Of a DNA stretch of 64,000 nucleotides, positions 1-9,900 are shown one piece after another. A model generated the notes under the pieces. The model did not search any database. It saw only the letters and a program-made list of their open reading frames with translations, and was not told the DNA's origin. This DNA comes from Rhodothermales bacterium. GTDB taxonomy: Bacteria > Bacteroidota > Rhodothermia > Rhodothermales > JAHQVL01. How positions within the stretch are numbered: position 1 is the stretch's first letter; every line of letters starts with the position of its first letter. The stretch spans positions 15,101 to 79,100 of the forward strand of contig JAWKNW010000026.1 in the NCBI GenBank assembly GCA_041391505.1. Direction: 5' to 3'. A program made the translations under genes and the position numbers.

Positions 1-93
1 CCGAAAGTACCTTTTCCATCCCCGACCCGATCAAAACCGAAAGTACGCTCTCCATCCCCGATCCCATTAAGACGGAGAGCACGGCGGAGATCG
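1..93 (+). repeat. 36-bp in-frame tandem repeat
   Basis: Two full 36-nt units (1-36 and 37-72) differ at about seven positions, and a third unit decays after roughly 14 nt. The unit is a multiple of three and encodes a 12-residue peptide repeat, so it is a coding repeat. It continues beyond the left edge of the window. Confidence 0.8.
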
Positions 94-344
94 ACCTCAA
101 GCCGGTGGCGCTGGATCAATGCCTGCGCATCCGGCTCGACCCCGTGCCGACGACACACCTCCATCAGCCGTATCGCCAGCACATCGGGTTTTCCCTGTTC
201 GGCATCGAGATCTTCGGCATCGATCTGCACGGTGAAATGAATGCCTTTATAGAGGGATCGGATCGTAAGCCGCACGTGGTGCCGACACGCGCCCACACCG
301 AAGACCATCGCGGACCCGGCGTCCGCATCCGGCTGGACCGCTGA
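3..344 (+). CDS. C-terminal fragment of an unrecognised repeat-bearing protein (5' end outside window)
   Basis: The reading frame is open from the left edge to the TGA at 342-344, so this is the tail of a longer gene. It opens with two copies and the start of a third of a 12-residue repeat (ESTxSIPDPIKT), then a non-repetitive domain of about 80 residues rich in His, Ile and Arg, ending in 'GVRIRLDR'. I do not recognise a family. A GTG at 105 could start a short protein, but the uninterrupted upstream frame makes a fragment more likely. It lies 99 nt upstream of the Cys-rich gene, on the same strand, and probably belongs to the same operon. Confidence 0.55.
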   Translation, partial: ESTFSIPDPIKTESTLSIPDPIKTESTAEIDLKPVALDQCLRIRLDPVPTTHLHQPYRQHIGFSLFGIEIFGIDLHGEMNAFIEGSDRKPHVVPTRAHTEDHRGPGVRIRLDR

Positions 345-443
345 CGTTCCACGCCGCCCGCTATCACCCAACCGAGTACGACCTTGGACGAGACCTACCG
401 CTCCGCGCGCCGGCGACCCGCCGTGCGCCGCGACCGCCATCCG

Positions 444-1055
444 ATGACCGACCCGAATCCGATCAACGACCTCCAGCAGGCCTGGACGGATCAGTGGGAC
501 ACGTTCGTCACACCCGCCATGGACGCCTGGACCCGCCTCTGGAACGAGGCGCTCGACACCGCGCGCATGCCCCTGGAACGCAGCGCCGACCGCCCCCGGG
601 AACGGCGTCGCCCTGAACACGACCCGTGCGGCTGCGGCTGCAAGGAGGGCGACTGCGCCTGCCGCTGCTGCATCGGACAGGCCGACATCGTTATCTATGC
701 CTATCCCGGCGAACGGCGCATCGTCTCGATGGCGATCGAGAACCCGTTCCGCCGCCAGCGGGACGTCACGCTCGAACTGAGCGCGTTCGACGGGGAAAAA
801 GACTGCCCCATCGACGTCAAGGGCCTCCTCGCCGGCGAGACGCAGTTTACCCTCCCCGCGTGCGACGAACGCGAAATCCTCGTCGCGATCGAGGTGGGCG
901 ACCTCCGGCAGCAAGGACGCGTCGACACCTGCTGCGTGCGACGGGCCGACCTCCGGATCACCGGCTGCGACATCCGCCCCGTGCGCATCGCCGTGGCGGT
1001 GTTGCCGTTCACGTGCGATCGCTACGTCATCGACTGCGCCTGCGGGTGCTGCTGA
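444..1055 (+). CDS. Cysteine-rich protein with N-terminal helix and beta-sandwich-like C-terminal half
   Basis: This is a 203-residue protein of unknown function. The first ~45 residues form a likely amphipathic helix rich in Trp and Asp. A Pro/Arg linker leads to a dense cysteine motif, 'CGCGCKEGDCACRCC', with seven Cys in 15 residues. The rest looks like a beta-sandwich ('ADIVIYAYPGERRIVSMAIE') and ends in 'DCACGCC'. I count 17 Cys in total, suggesting metal binding or extensive disulfides. There is no signal peptide. I chose the ATG at 444; a TTG at 384 would add 20 Arg-rich residues with no domain. It ends 5 nt before the next gene, which has the same helix-then-sandwich layout. Confidence 0.75.
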   Translation: MTDPNPINDLQQAWTDQWDTFVTPAMDAWTRLWNEALDTARMPLERSADRPRERRRPEHDPCGCGCKEGDCACRCCIGQADIVIYAYPGERRIVSMAIENPFRRQRDVTLELSAFDGEKDCPIDVKGLLAGETQFTLPACDEREILVAIEVGDLRQQGRVDTCCVRRADLRITGCDIRPVRIAVAVLPFTCDRYVIDCACGCC

Positions 1056-1060
1056 CCATC

Positions 1061-1831
1061 ATGGCCGACTCAAAAAATACCCTGCTCGACGACCTGATCC
1101 GCGCGGCCGGACAGGCCATCTCCCGACAGACGGACGCCGTCCGCGACGCCGCCACCCGGTGGCAGCAGAGCGCAGGCAACGCCCTGCCCGGCAACACCTC
1201 GGACTGGACGCGCGCCGCCAACGCCTACCTCGAGGCGCTCGGCACGCATTCCGCCGAATTCGCCCGCGCCCTCTGGTCCCTGAACCAGGATTACCTCCGC
1301 GACCTCGGCGCGCTCGGCAGCGACCATGCCCGCCGCTACCTGGAAGACCTCCAGCACGCCGGCCGGGGAGGCGGCAGGGGGACCCCCTCCGCACCGCGGC
1401 GCCACATCCCGATGACGCTCGAAGCGCCCATCGGCCACACCGCCGCGCGCACGTTTGTCCTCGAAAACCACCAGGACGGCGCACTGTCCATCGGCTTCGA
1501 CGTGTCCGACGCCCGCGACGCGGAAGACGGCGCGACGTTTCCGCTCGCCATCGCGTTCGATCCGGACCGCTTCCAGCTCACTCCGGACGAGGAGCGCGCC
1601 GTGACCGCGCGCCTGACCCTCACCGCCGGCGTGTTTCAGGCCGGCCGGCGCTACACGGCCGACGTGCGCGTGGTCGGCTACCCCGGCCTGAGCCTCGCGC
1701 TCGACATCCGCCCCACCGAGGCGGATGAGGCGCCGCCCAAACCGCGCCGCCCCGCCGCCGCCCGAACCCGCACCACCACGCCCGGAAAGAGCCAACGCGC
1801 CGGCAGGAAAGGCACGCGCAAGAAGGAATAA
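1061..1831 (+). CDS. Phasin-like helical protein with beta-sandwich domain and basic tail
   Basis: This 256-residue protein has an Ala-rich helical N-terminus (about 1-105), resembling phasins in composition ('TRWQQSAGNALPGN', 'LEALGTHSAEFARALWS'). A Gly/Arg linker follows, then a ~100-residue beta-rich domain with Ig-like alternation ('RTFVLENHQDGALSIGF'), then a Lys/Arg/Pro/Thr-rich tail ending 'GRKGTRKKE'. Some polyhydroxyalkanoate-granule phasins (PhaF type) also carry an Ala/Lys-rich basic tail. That link is inference; no PHA synthase is visible here. The gene sits 5 nt after the Cys-rich gene and 8 nt before the propeller gene, so the three are surely cotranscribed. Confidence 0.7.
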   Translation: MADSKNTLLDDLIRAAGQAISRQTDAVRDAATRWQQSAGNALPGNTSDWTRAANAYLEALGTHSAEFARALWSLNQDYLRDLGALGSDHARRYLEDLQHAGRGGGRGTPSAPRRHIPMTLEAPIGHTAARTFVLENHQDGALSIGFDVSDARDAEDGATFPLAIAFDPDRFQLTPDEERAVTARLTLTAGVFQAGRRYTADVRVVGYPGLSLALDIRPTEADEAPPKPRRPAAARTRTTTPGKSQRAGRKGTRKKE

Positions 1832-1839
1832 TCCCTCCC

Positions 1840-3063
1840 ATGAAAACGTACCCCTACGCCTTCCACATCGCGCTGGACGGCAACGGCATCAACGGCCTGG
1901 AAGGCATGGCCGGCGTATGCAATTTCCTGTACGACCCCGCCGACCATGCCTACGCCTTCAAGATCACGTATTTCGACGGCCTCGCCGGCGGCCACGCCGT
2001 CAGCGTCAACCCGAACCGCACCCTCGGCTACCTCGGCACCACCGGGCAGCACCTCATGTTCTACGATCCCGCCACGCTCGATGAGCTGGATCGGACCTCC
2101 ACCCTCACCTACGAAGCGCCCGACACCAGCGTGCGCGGAAGCACCCACATCTGCTGGCTGGACGACCAGACGTTCATCACCGCGATCGGCGACTATTTTT
2201 ACCGGTTCGATGTAAACCGCCTCGCCGGCGGCGAGCGGCTCGGTCCGCACAAGACCATGATCCCCCACAGCATGAAGATCTCGGCCTCGGGCCGGTACCT
2301 GTGTTACGGCGCGATGGACAACCCCGCGCTCGGGGCGAAGGGCGAGGCGCGCAGCGTGGGCGTGCTGGATCTGGAGTCGGGCGAGACGACCATCATCCCC
2401 CTGCCGGCGACCTGCTGGCACATCGTCGGACATCCGAAAAAGGATCTGTTTTACGCCGTCTCGTTCCGGGTCATCCCGCAGGATCACGTCGACTACCACG
2501 AGTGGGCCATCGCCTTTTTCAAGGAATACGCCTTCGAGATCGACGCCGGCGAAAAACGCGTCGTCCGCCACTGGGCGTGCGGCCGCGAGATCCCGGCGCA
2601 CATCAACTCGGACGTCACGATTTCCGACACCGAGCTCATCTTTTGCAACGGCGGCAGCGGCACCGTCGTCTTCATCGACCTCGCCAGCTTCTCGAAATAC
2701 CGAATCATCGACGAGCGCCCCGATTTCGCCACGCGGCTGCACCACAAGCGCTCGATGGCCACCCAGGTGTACGATTCGATGGTCCGCGGTAGCGTCTTCG
2801 GCAGCGCCAACCACCTGCTCGGGGCGCTCCGCGTGAGCCGTTTTACGTTTCTCGATTCGATCCACGCCTGCCAGCTCTCAAAGGATCAGACGCTGCTGTT
2901 CACCGCCAACCGCGGCCTGAACCACATCACGATCTACGATTACCCGTCGCTGCGCCTGCGCTTCCGGGTTCCGATGCCCGAAATCCAGGAATATGTGCCC
3001 ACCGTATCGCGCTACGCCGATCCCCGGCTGGGTTTCCATCATAGTTATCTGGTGAGTCCATGA
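1840..3063 (+). CDS. Cytoplasmic beta-propeller-like protein, function unknown
   Basis: This 407-residue protein has no signal peptide and repeats blade-like units throughout ('LGYLGTTGQHLMFYDP', 'GVLDLESGETTIIPL', 'GSGTVVFIDLASFSKY', 'LLFTANRGLNHITIYDYP'), as in WD40/YVTN-type propellers. It contains several His-bearing segments ('IPHSMKI', 'CWHIVGHP', 'LHHKRSM'), reminiscent of metal sites in propeller dioxygenases, but I cannot assign the four-His pattern with certainty. Its stop overlaps the start of the DUF362-SRPBCC gene by 4 nt (ATGA), implying translational coupling. Likely a binding or enzymatic partner of the neighbouring proteins. Confidence 0.7.
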   Translation: MKTYPYAFHIALDGNGINGLEGMAGVCNFLYDPADHAYAFKITYFDGLAGGHAVSVNPNRTLGYLGTTGQHLMFYDPATLDELDRTSTLTYEAPDTSVRGSTHICWLDDQTFITAIGDYFYRFDVNRLAGGERLGPHKTMIPHSMKISASGRYLCYGAMDNPALGAKGEARSVGVLDLESGETTIIPLPATCWHIVGHPKKDLFYAVSFRVIPQDHVDYHEWAIAFFKEYAFEIDAGEKRVVRHWACGREIPAHINSDVTISDTELIFCNGGSGTVVFIDLASFSKYRIIDERPDFATRLHHKRSMATQVYDSMVRGSVFGSANHLLGALRVSRFTFLDSIHACQLSKDQTLLFTANRGLNHITIYDYPSLRLRFRVPMPEIQEYVPTVSRYADPRLGFHHSYLVSP

Positions 3064-5165
3064 AGGCAGCGCGACCTGTCCGAGCCTGCCTCCGCACGTC
3101 CGGCGACGGAGACCTCCCCGGCCTGCTCGCCGGCACGCTCGAGGCCGCCGGCTTCTGGCCGATGCTGGCGGCGCGCGGCGCCGACGCCGGCGCCGACCCG
3201 TCGGCCCTGCGCATCGTCATCAAGCCGGACCTCGACGTGTACGCCGCCGCCGGCCCCACCGGCACCGATCCGGTCCTCGTCGAAGCCCTGATCGCGCTGC
3301 TGCACGCGCGCGGCTACGCCTCCGTCGTCGTGGCGGACGGCCCCAATGCCGCCGGCATGTGGCTGGAAAACCGCGACGTGCTCGCACTCGCGGACCTCGC
3401 CGGATACCGGTTCGAGACCCCCGACGGACAGCCGTACGACATCCAGGATCTGGGGGAAGAGCTGGTCGATGCCGGCTTCCCGGCCGCCTCGGTCCTGGCC
3501 GGCACCGCGCTGGGCGCGGCCTGGCTGGATGCGCAGGTCCGCATCGCCGTCCCCAAGCTCAAGACGGACGAGGAGGAACGCTTCGCGCTCGGCCTCCACA
3601 ACCTGCTCGGTGTGCTGCCGCTGCGCGACAAGGATCGGCACTACCGCTGCCGGCTCGATGCCGGCGACGTGGTGGTCGACCTCCTCCGCCAGACGCCCGT
3701 CCATTTCAGCCTGATCGACGGCCTCGTCGGCAACCACGGAAGCCAGGGCGTACGCGCCCCCAGGCCATACGAGGCCGGGCTGTTGATCGCATCGACCGAT
3801 TTGCTGCTGGCCGACTGGGCCGGCGCGCTCGTGATGGGGCTCGACCCCTACGCCTCCCGGCTCAACGCCCACGCCCTGCGATCCATCGGGCTCCCCGCGG
3901 CCTACGAAATCGACGGCGACCTGACGCCGCTCGCCGGCTGGAAAAACGTGTCGCTCCTCCAGGCCGACGCCGTCCGCAAACGCAACGAAAACCCGACGCT
4001 CCGCCGGCATGTCGCCCCGTGGATCACGACCGTCAACACAGACCTCTTCCCCTTCAAGCAGCCGCTCGACAGCCAGGTCAACGCCTTCCTGGCGCCGCTC
4101 CTGAGCGACCTCGACGACCAGCCGATCGCCGCCGGCGCCTACCTCGCGCTGAACGCCTTCCTGGCTTCCGTCGAGAACGGCCTCTACGCCTGGCGCATCC
4201 TGTCCGACAAGAGCCGGCTCCGCCGCAAGGAAGTGCCCCTCGGGATCGACCTCGACCGCTACGCCGCGGCCGACTACGAGGCCGTGGCCGACTACATCCT
4301 CCCGCTCGCCGACATCGTGCGCCACGCCCCGCCCGACGCCAACGGGCTCCGCTGGCGCTACATCGACGGCTCGGTGCTTTTCGAGTACCGGCGCATCCTG
4401 CCGATTCCGTACGACCGCTTCGTCGACCGCGTCGATATCGCCGGCGCGGTCGAGATGATGTACGACAACATCGGCGGCGCGCGCGTGACGGTATCGGAGG
4501 ACGACCAGCAGCGGATCGTGCACCAGGCCGAGCGCAACATCTACCTGCCCCAGCCCAACTGGATGGTCCTTTTCGGCGGCGAAGAGATCGACGTGGGCAA
4601 GATCGAGGTGGTCCGCTACGAAACGGACCGGCGGCGGATCTTCTGGCGTGCCGTGGCGAGCGCCAACCACTCGGCCGAATTCGACGACGGACTCGTCGCG
4701 TTTTCCCGGTATGGATCCGACGTGGAGGTGCTGATCGTGGCGCGGCAGAAATTCGCGCTGCCGCTGTTCTGGCAGGCCCTCAACATGGATTATCTGCCGG
4801 CGATCAAGGACCGGATGGTGTCCGATGCCTACATCGCCTTTTTCTCGCGCACGGTCGCCAACTACGAAGCCGCCTACGAAGGGCGCGACACCCGCGCCGG
4901 CCGCGTGGTGGCGCCGGCGGACGAGGAAGACGCCCGGCCGCTCGCTGTCGAGCAGCTCGACGAGTTGCTCGCGATGCTCATGAGCGTCCTGAAACGGGCC
5001 GTCCAGCCGGGCGCGACGCCGCCGGCGGCCGGCGTCGTCGACGAACAGGGCTATCGCCATGTGGCCGGCACGGCGGGCGGAACCGCCTCCGGCGCGCCGC
5101 TCTGGAGCGACATCGCCCGGGCGATGAAAAACGACATGCAACGGCTGGCCGGCCGGAGGACCTGA
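3060..5165 (+). CDS. DUF362 domain fused to an SRPBCC-like lipid-binding domain
   Basis: This 701-residue protein has two recognisable halves. Residues ~40-290 match DUF362 style: 'IVIKPDLDV', 'PKLKTDEEE', 'LIDGLVGNHGSQG' and then 'GLLIASTDLLLADWAGALV' followed by 'MGLDP', close to the family's conserved end. Residues ~440-600 look like an SRPBCC/START-type helix-grip fold ('FEYRRILPIPYDRFVDRV' ... 'RRIFWRAVASANHSAEF'), which usually binds hydrophobic ligands. The last ~80 residues are low-complexity. DUF362 has no settled biochemical role, and I know of no standard protein with this fusion. It overlaps the propeller gene by 4 nt and ends 1 nt before the epimerase gene, so the proteins probably act on one substrate. 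Confidence 0.75.
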   Translation: MKAARPVRACLRTSGDGDLPGLLAGTLEAAGFWPMLAARGADAGADPSALRIVIKPDLDVYAAAGPTGTDPVLVEALIALLHARGYASVVVADGPNAAGMWLENRDVLALADLAGYRFETPDGQPYDIQDLGEELVDAGFPAASVLAGTALGAAWLDAQVRIAVPKLKTDEEERFALGLHNLLGVLPLRDKDRHYRCRLDAGDVVVDLLRQTPVHFSLIDGLVGNHGSQGVRAPRPYEAGLLIASTDLLLADWAGALVMGLDPYASRLNAHALRSIGLPAAYEIDGDLTPLAGWKNVSLLQADAVRKRNENPTLRRHVAPWITTVNTDLFPFKQPLDSQVNAFLAPLLSDLDDQPIAAGAYLALNAFLASVENGLYAWRILSDKSRLRRKEVPLGIDLDRYAAADYEAVADYILPLADIVRHAPPDANGLRWRYIDGSVLFEYRRILPIPYDRFVDRVDIAGAVEMMYDNIGGARVTVSEDDQQRIVHQAERNIYLPQPNWMVLFGGEEIDVGKIEVVRYETDRRRIFWRAVASANHSAEFDDGLVAFSRYGSDVEVLIVARQKFALPLFWQALNMDYLPAIKDRMVSDAYIAFFSRTVANYEAAYEGRDTRAGRVVAPADEEDARPLAVEQLDELLAMLMSVLKRAVQPGATPPAAGVVDEQGYRHVAGTAGGTASGAPLWSDIARAMKNDMQRLAGRRT

Positions 5166-5166
5166 A

Positions 5167-6201
5167 ATGCGTGTGCTGATCACCGGCGCGAGCGGCTTCA
5201 TCGGGAGCCACATCGCCCACGCCCTCACGGGCCGGGGGCACACCGTCCGCGGCCTCGTTCGCACGACGAGCGACGTCAGAAACCTCGACGGCGCCGGCAT
5301 CGAGCGGGTGATCGGGGACATCCTCGATCCAGCCTCGCTCGATGCGGCGATGGCGGGGTGCGACCTCGTGTTCCACACCGCGTCCCCCTACACGTACTGG
5401 GGCATCCCCGAAAAAGACCTGTTCGAGACGACCGTCGCCGGCGCGCAACACGCCCTCCAGGCGGCGCATCGCCAGGGCGTGAAGCGGTTTGTGCTGACGT
5501 CCTCGTCGGTGGTCGCCGGCTCGACGCACGAGGCGCGCGCGCTGGGCGAGGCGGAGACGATGCCGCTGGATGACGAGCCGGCGTACGTCCGCGCCAAGGC
5601 CGCCCAGGAGCAGGCGGTGCTCGATCTGGGCCGCGCCCTCGGCATCGAGACCGTGGCCATCCGCCCCACCGTGACCGTGGGCGGACCCGATCACGGCCCG
5701 ACCGAAAGCAACCGGATGGTCGTCCGGTATCTCTCCGACCCCATGAAGGCGACCTGGATCGGCGGCGCCAACGTCGTCGGTGTCGAGGACGTCGCCGCCG
5801 GCCACCTGCTGATCGCCGAGCGGGGCGAGCCGGGCGGGTCGTATGTGCTGGGCGGCGAAAACCTCGCGTGGCCGGCGATCCATCGCCTGATTTCCGAGCT
5901 GACCGGGCTGCCCGGCCCGTGGATCACCGCCTGGGAGACCTCAGCCGTGGTCGCGGCCGCGGCGTACGAGTTCGCCAGCCGCCTCACCGGCAAGCCGCCG
6001 CCGTCGAGCCGGGAGCAGGCCCGGATGGTCGGGCGCTATTACTGGTACGACGACACGCCGGCGCGGACGCTGGGCTACCGGCCGGCCTCGACGAGGCAGG
6101 CGCTCGCCCGCGCCCTCTCCTGGCTCGTCGCCAGCGACCACATACCCAACGACCTCCGCGCCCGCCTGCGCCTCGCGCCAGAGGTGTATGCTGTGCGTTG
6201 A
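5167..6201 (+). CDS. NAD(P)-dependent epimerase/dehydratase of the extended SDR family (HpnA / 3-beta-HSD-like)
   Basis: This 344-residue protein has a Rossmann N-terminus 'GASGFIGSHIA', a catalytic Ser segment 'VLTSSSVVAGS' and YxxxK in 'YVRAK'. Overall it is closest in style to hopanoid-associated sugar epimerases, dihydroflavonol reductases and 3-beta-hydroxysteroid dehydrogenases, which share this fold and cannot be separated by eye. It begins 1 nt after the DUF362-SRPBCC gene and is the last gene of the operon. Adjacent lipid-binding-type SRPBCC domains suggest an isoprenoid or other hydrophobic substrate, but this is inference. Confidence 0.85.
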   Translation: MRVLITGASGFIGSHIAHALTGRGHTVRGLVRTTSDVRNLDGAGIERVIGDILDPASLDAAMAGCDLVFHTASPYTYWGIPEKDLFETTVAGAQHALQAAHRQGVKRFVLTSSSVVAGSTHEARALGEAETMPLDDEPAYVRAKAAQEQAVLDLGRALGIETVAIRPTVTVGGPDHGPTESNRMVVRYLSDPMKATWIGGANVVGVEDVAAGHLLIAERGEPGGSYVLGGENLAWPAIHRLISELTGLPGPWITAWETSAVVAAAAYEFASRLTGKPPPSSREQARMVGRYYWYDDTPARTLGYRPASTRQALARALSWLVASDHIPNDLRARLRLAPEVYAVR

Positions 6202-6234
6202 GCGGAGTGCGGGTCGGTGACTTGAGAGATGGGG

Positions 6235-6342
6235 GCGGGATGCGGGATGTTGGATGCAAGATGCAGGATGCGAGATGTTGGATGCTGAATGTTGGATGGT
6301 TAACGAAAAACGCTATCCTGCATCCTGCATCCAACATCCGAC
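6235..6342. repeat. Heptamer repeat locus 1 (GGATGCA type, facing arms)
   Basis: Nine contiguous 7-nt units on the left (6235-6297, e.g. gcgggat, gttggat, gcaggat) face four reverse-complement units on the right (6315-6342, atcctgc, atcctgc, atccaac, atccgac) across a ~17-nt spacer. The transcript could fold into a long imperfect hairpin. A short AAATCGC-type stretch (acgatct, acgattt) follows near 6381. It lies between the epimerase and the SRPBCC gene. Confidence 0.85.
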
Positions 6343-6417
6343 GGCCGAATCGCCTGAAGGCGTAAGCTCAGCCACGTTTTACGATCTACGATTTACATTT
6401 TTTAATCACCCCATACC

Positions 6418-6942
6418 ATGACCGTCTCCACCACCACCATCCTCAAACATCCCTGGCCCGATGTCTGGCGGGCGTTGCGGGACGATCTTTCGGTGATAGC
6501 TGACCGGCTGGACGAGGTCGCCTCGATCGAATGCCTCCAGCGCGAGACGCTGGTCGGCGGGTCGGTCCAGATCGTCAACCGCTGGACGGCCGCGCCGCAG
6601 TTGCCGGCGTTCATCATGCAGTATGCGCGGCCCGAGATGCTCAACTGGGTCGACCACGCCGTGTGGGACGAGGACAAAGCGGTCTGCACCTGGACGATCG
6701 AGTTTCCCTATTTCCGGGACCACGTCTCCTGCGGCGGCAGCACGACCTTCCAGCCGGCGATGGGCGGGCGCGGCGCGCGCGTCATGTTCGCCGGCGAGAT
6801 GGTGATCCACGGCATGCCGGGCGGGCTGGAACAGGTGGAGGGCCTGCTGACGAAAGGCACCGAGTCCATCGTCACCCGTCTGGTCGCATCCAACTTCCAG
6901 AAACTGGCGAAAGCGGCGGACGAGCACATCGCGGCCGGCTAG
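6418..6942 (+). CDS. SRPBCC/START-like domain protein
   Basis: A 174-residue single-domain protein with helix-grip features: an opening strand and helix ('ILKHPWPDVWRALRDDL'), alternating strands ('GGSVQIVNRWT', 'AVCTWTIEFPYF') and a long C-terminal helix ('GTESIVTRLVASNFQKLA'). Proteins of this fold bind lipids, polyketides or isoprenoids. It is separated from the upstream operon by a heptamer repeat locus but has the same orientation and the same fold as the C-terminal half of the DUF362 fusion, so it may belong to that system. It converges on the next gene with a 4-nt overlap of stops. Confidence 0.7.
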   Translation: MTVSTTTILKHPWPDVWRALRDDLSVIADRLDEVASIECLQRETLVGGSVQIVNRWTAAPQLPAFIMQYARPEMLNWVDHAVWDEDKAVCTWTIEFPYFRDHVSCGGSTTFQPAMGGRGARVMFAGEMVIHGMPGGLEQVEGLLTKGTESIVTRLVASNFQKLAKAADEHIAAG

Positions 6943-9900
6943 CGGCCCGAGGGGACGAACGTCATCAGACGCGTGGCGACCGCGCCGCCTCCGGTTGCTC
7001 GAACGATATAGAGACCGCCAGGACGGCCCGCCGGCGCAAAGGTCAGTTCGTGACGCCCGGCCGCCGTCACCCCGTCGTGCAGTACCGCAATCCGACGTCC
7101 GAGGGCGTCGAATACGTCCACCCGCACCGGCATGACGTCCGGAACGTCCAGCACCACCGTCGCCGATTCCGAAAACGGATTCGGGTAGGCCTCCGACAGC
7201 CCGAATACCTCTGGAGTACCGGCAACCACGCCGCCTTCCTCAACCGCCGTCACCCGCTCCGACGAGGTCAACGACACCGGCACCGCGTACGTCTCCTCGA
7301 AGTCGCCGAGGCGGAGCGTCAGCGGGAGCACGGTTTCCTGAACGCCCTGTCCCTGCTGCGGCAGGGCCGTCAGCTGCAGCACGACCGACCCCGGCGTGGC
7401 GCCGGCTGTAGCCGACGGCTGCACCCAGGCGGCCGTCGTGCCGAGCGACCAGCTCCACACCGCCCCGCCGACATCGGGAAACGCGATCTCGACGTCGACA
7501 TCCTCGCCCGGATGCCCTTCCGCGGCGATCTCGAAGGGTTGGGGAACGGGGATGGCCGGCGGGCCGAAGGCACTCTCGGTGGATGCCGCCGGAGCTTGTT
7601 CAGCCTCGAACGTGCCGTCGCCATCCGCATCGACGCGCAAGGCTGTATCGTCATCCGTCCCGCCGGCCTCAAACGCGAACTGGATGGCATGGCCGGCGTC
7701 CAGACGGAGCGCGTTGAATAGAATGGTCTGTCGCATGTCGTCCGTCACGCTGACCCGCATCCGGGTGACCTGGACGTCGGACGCGTCGCCGGCGACGATA
7801 TCGATCGTGTACGTGCTGTCGTTCGGCAGCGAAAACGTCGCGTTGCCTGCGTTCGCCCAGTAACCGACGCCGGGCACATCCTCCGTGACGACAAGCGGAT
7901 TGTCCAGGGATACCGCCCCGGTCACCCGGCCGGCGGCATCGACCACGCGCGCGGCCACCGAACCGGAGAAGTTGATATATAGCAGCTCGCGGCCGGCGGC
8001 GGCTTTTTTGCCACTCCCGCCCTTCACAGGATGCTGCTCGATCACGCGGTACCCGGAGAGGAGCATTTCATTAACACGGTCGAGCGCCCGGATCGACCCG
8101 TCCGACGCGACACATCCGTTTGTAATGATCTTCGCATGCTCGCATGGAAAATGTTCGAACGGTTCGATCCAGGGCGAATCGACCCCGGAGATGTCGCGTT
8201 TCCCGACCCGCCCATCGTTCCCCATCGTGCTGCTCACCAGCGGAACGGTTTTATCGCCGTAGCCAAGGATCGGCAGCTGGCGCGCCCGGTACCGTTCGTG
8301 CTGGCGGGTATCGCCTTCCTCGTGCCGCAGTTCGGAAACAGGTACAGGTGGACCGATATACCAGCCCGTCGCGGTGTTTGCGGGCATATCGCCGACTTCG
8401 CGCAGGATCTGCGGCGGACCGTCGTACGCATTCCAGTCGTCGATCATCGCGTGAACCTGCTCGGAGACAGGGCCCAGCATGTCCAGATTGCGGCTCAGGC
8501 CGAGCGGTTTGCCGGTAAAGATGTCGATCTTCGACTTCGTCAGAAAGGTCCGTGTCTCCTCGTACGTGCGCAGCGGGGCGCCATACAGATCCTGAAGAAC
8601 AAAACCGTGTTGATGCGAGGGCGATTCCAGGTCGGTGGTTTCCCAGTACATCTTGCTGGGCATCAGGCTGTACGCGCCGGCCAAATTGCGGGTCATGCCG
8701 ATCATCCTTCCCCAGTCCGTTTCGAGGTGGAGCACTTTTTCGATCTCGAAGATATACCCCTTCGTATGCGCAGCGGCCGCCTGAACCGCGCCGAGATACG
8801 GTGTCGCCACGGTGATCCAGCGATGGACGTGGTCGCGAGCATGCGCCGGCTCACCGCGAACGTACAGCGAGGACACCACGCCGCCCATTGAATGGACGAC
8901 GATGTCCGCCTCGCAGGCGCGCGCGATGGCGTTGTCCGCTTGAGCGGTCTGGACGGTGATCAGGTCCACGAGATCCTTCAGATCGGACGCCGGTCCTCTC
9001 GGATCGTCCCGCCAATCGTACGGAAAACGCCACAGGTCGAGGAGTCCCAATGGCGCATCGTTGCCGGTCGCGCCGACGTACCCCGCCTGCTCGAGGGCGA
9101 CGAGGGCGTTGCCATAGGCGGCGTATCCCCCGAGCTCCACAATCCCGTCGATGTGGATGGGCTCCATGTCGCTGCCGTCCGCGTTTTTCGTGAGCCGCGC
9201 CAGGCGGCTGGTGGATTCATCGGACGAGACTACGTTGCGGGGGAACCAGAGCGTGGTGCCGTCCGCCGCCGATAGCCAGGATCCGCTGATCCCGGGCAGG
9301 TAGATGACCGGCCGGCGCACTTGCGCCAGCTCCGAACTGTTGCCGGCCGCATCGGAAGCCGAAGCCGTGACGTCCGCGCCAGGCGGCAGATCGACGTCGA
9401 CGGAGAACGCACCCGTTCCATCCGCCGTGGTGAACCCGAACGGCTTGACGTGCCGGCTCCAGTACCGGCCTCGCTGCGTGCCGCTGTCGAGCACCTGGTA
9501 GATCACCACCTTCGCGCCGGGCCGCGTCATCCCACGCACGTTTGAGGCGGAGATCGACAGCAGCCGGGGCGGCGGCATGCGGCCGGCCGGATCGTCGGCC
9601 CAGGCCGCGCACGTCACGCCGTCGAGACCGATGTCGAACGGCACCCGTCCAATGCTCGCCGCGAGCTGCGTGGCATCGACCTCAAGTTCGTTCCGTAACA
9701 ACGTCACACCCTGCCCGCTCGCGCCATCGACCAATACCCCGCCAAATATGCGGTTTTGAAGGTCCTCGGTGTCTCCGCCGATCGTCACGTCGGCCGCGCC
9801 GCCGGCGACGAGCACGCCACCTGCCGCATTCGGCGCCTGCGCTCCGCCGTTCGCCAGAAATCCTATGTTCGATGCCTCGACGGTGTGGCCGGCGCCCCCG

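Noticed and set aside
1..72. CRISPR-like 36-nt repeats at the left edge
   Set aside because: The repeats are adjacent without spacers and in frame within a coding sequence.
3045..5378. Long minus-strand open frame (777 codons) opposite the DUF362-SRPBCC gene
   Set aside because: Composition is that of an antisense shadow in high-GC DNA, with no domain motifs; the plus-strand genes are tightly packed and have recognisable domains.
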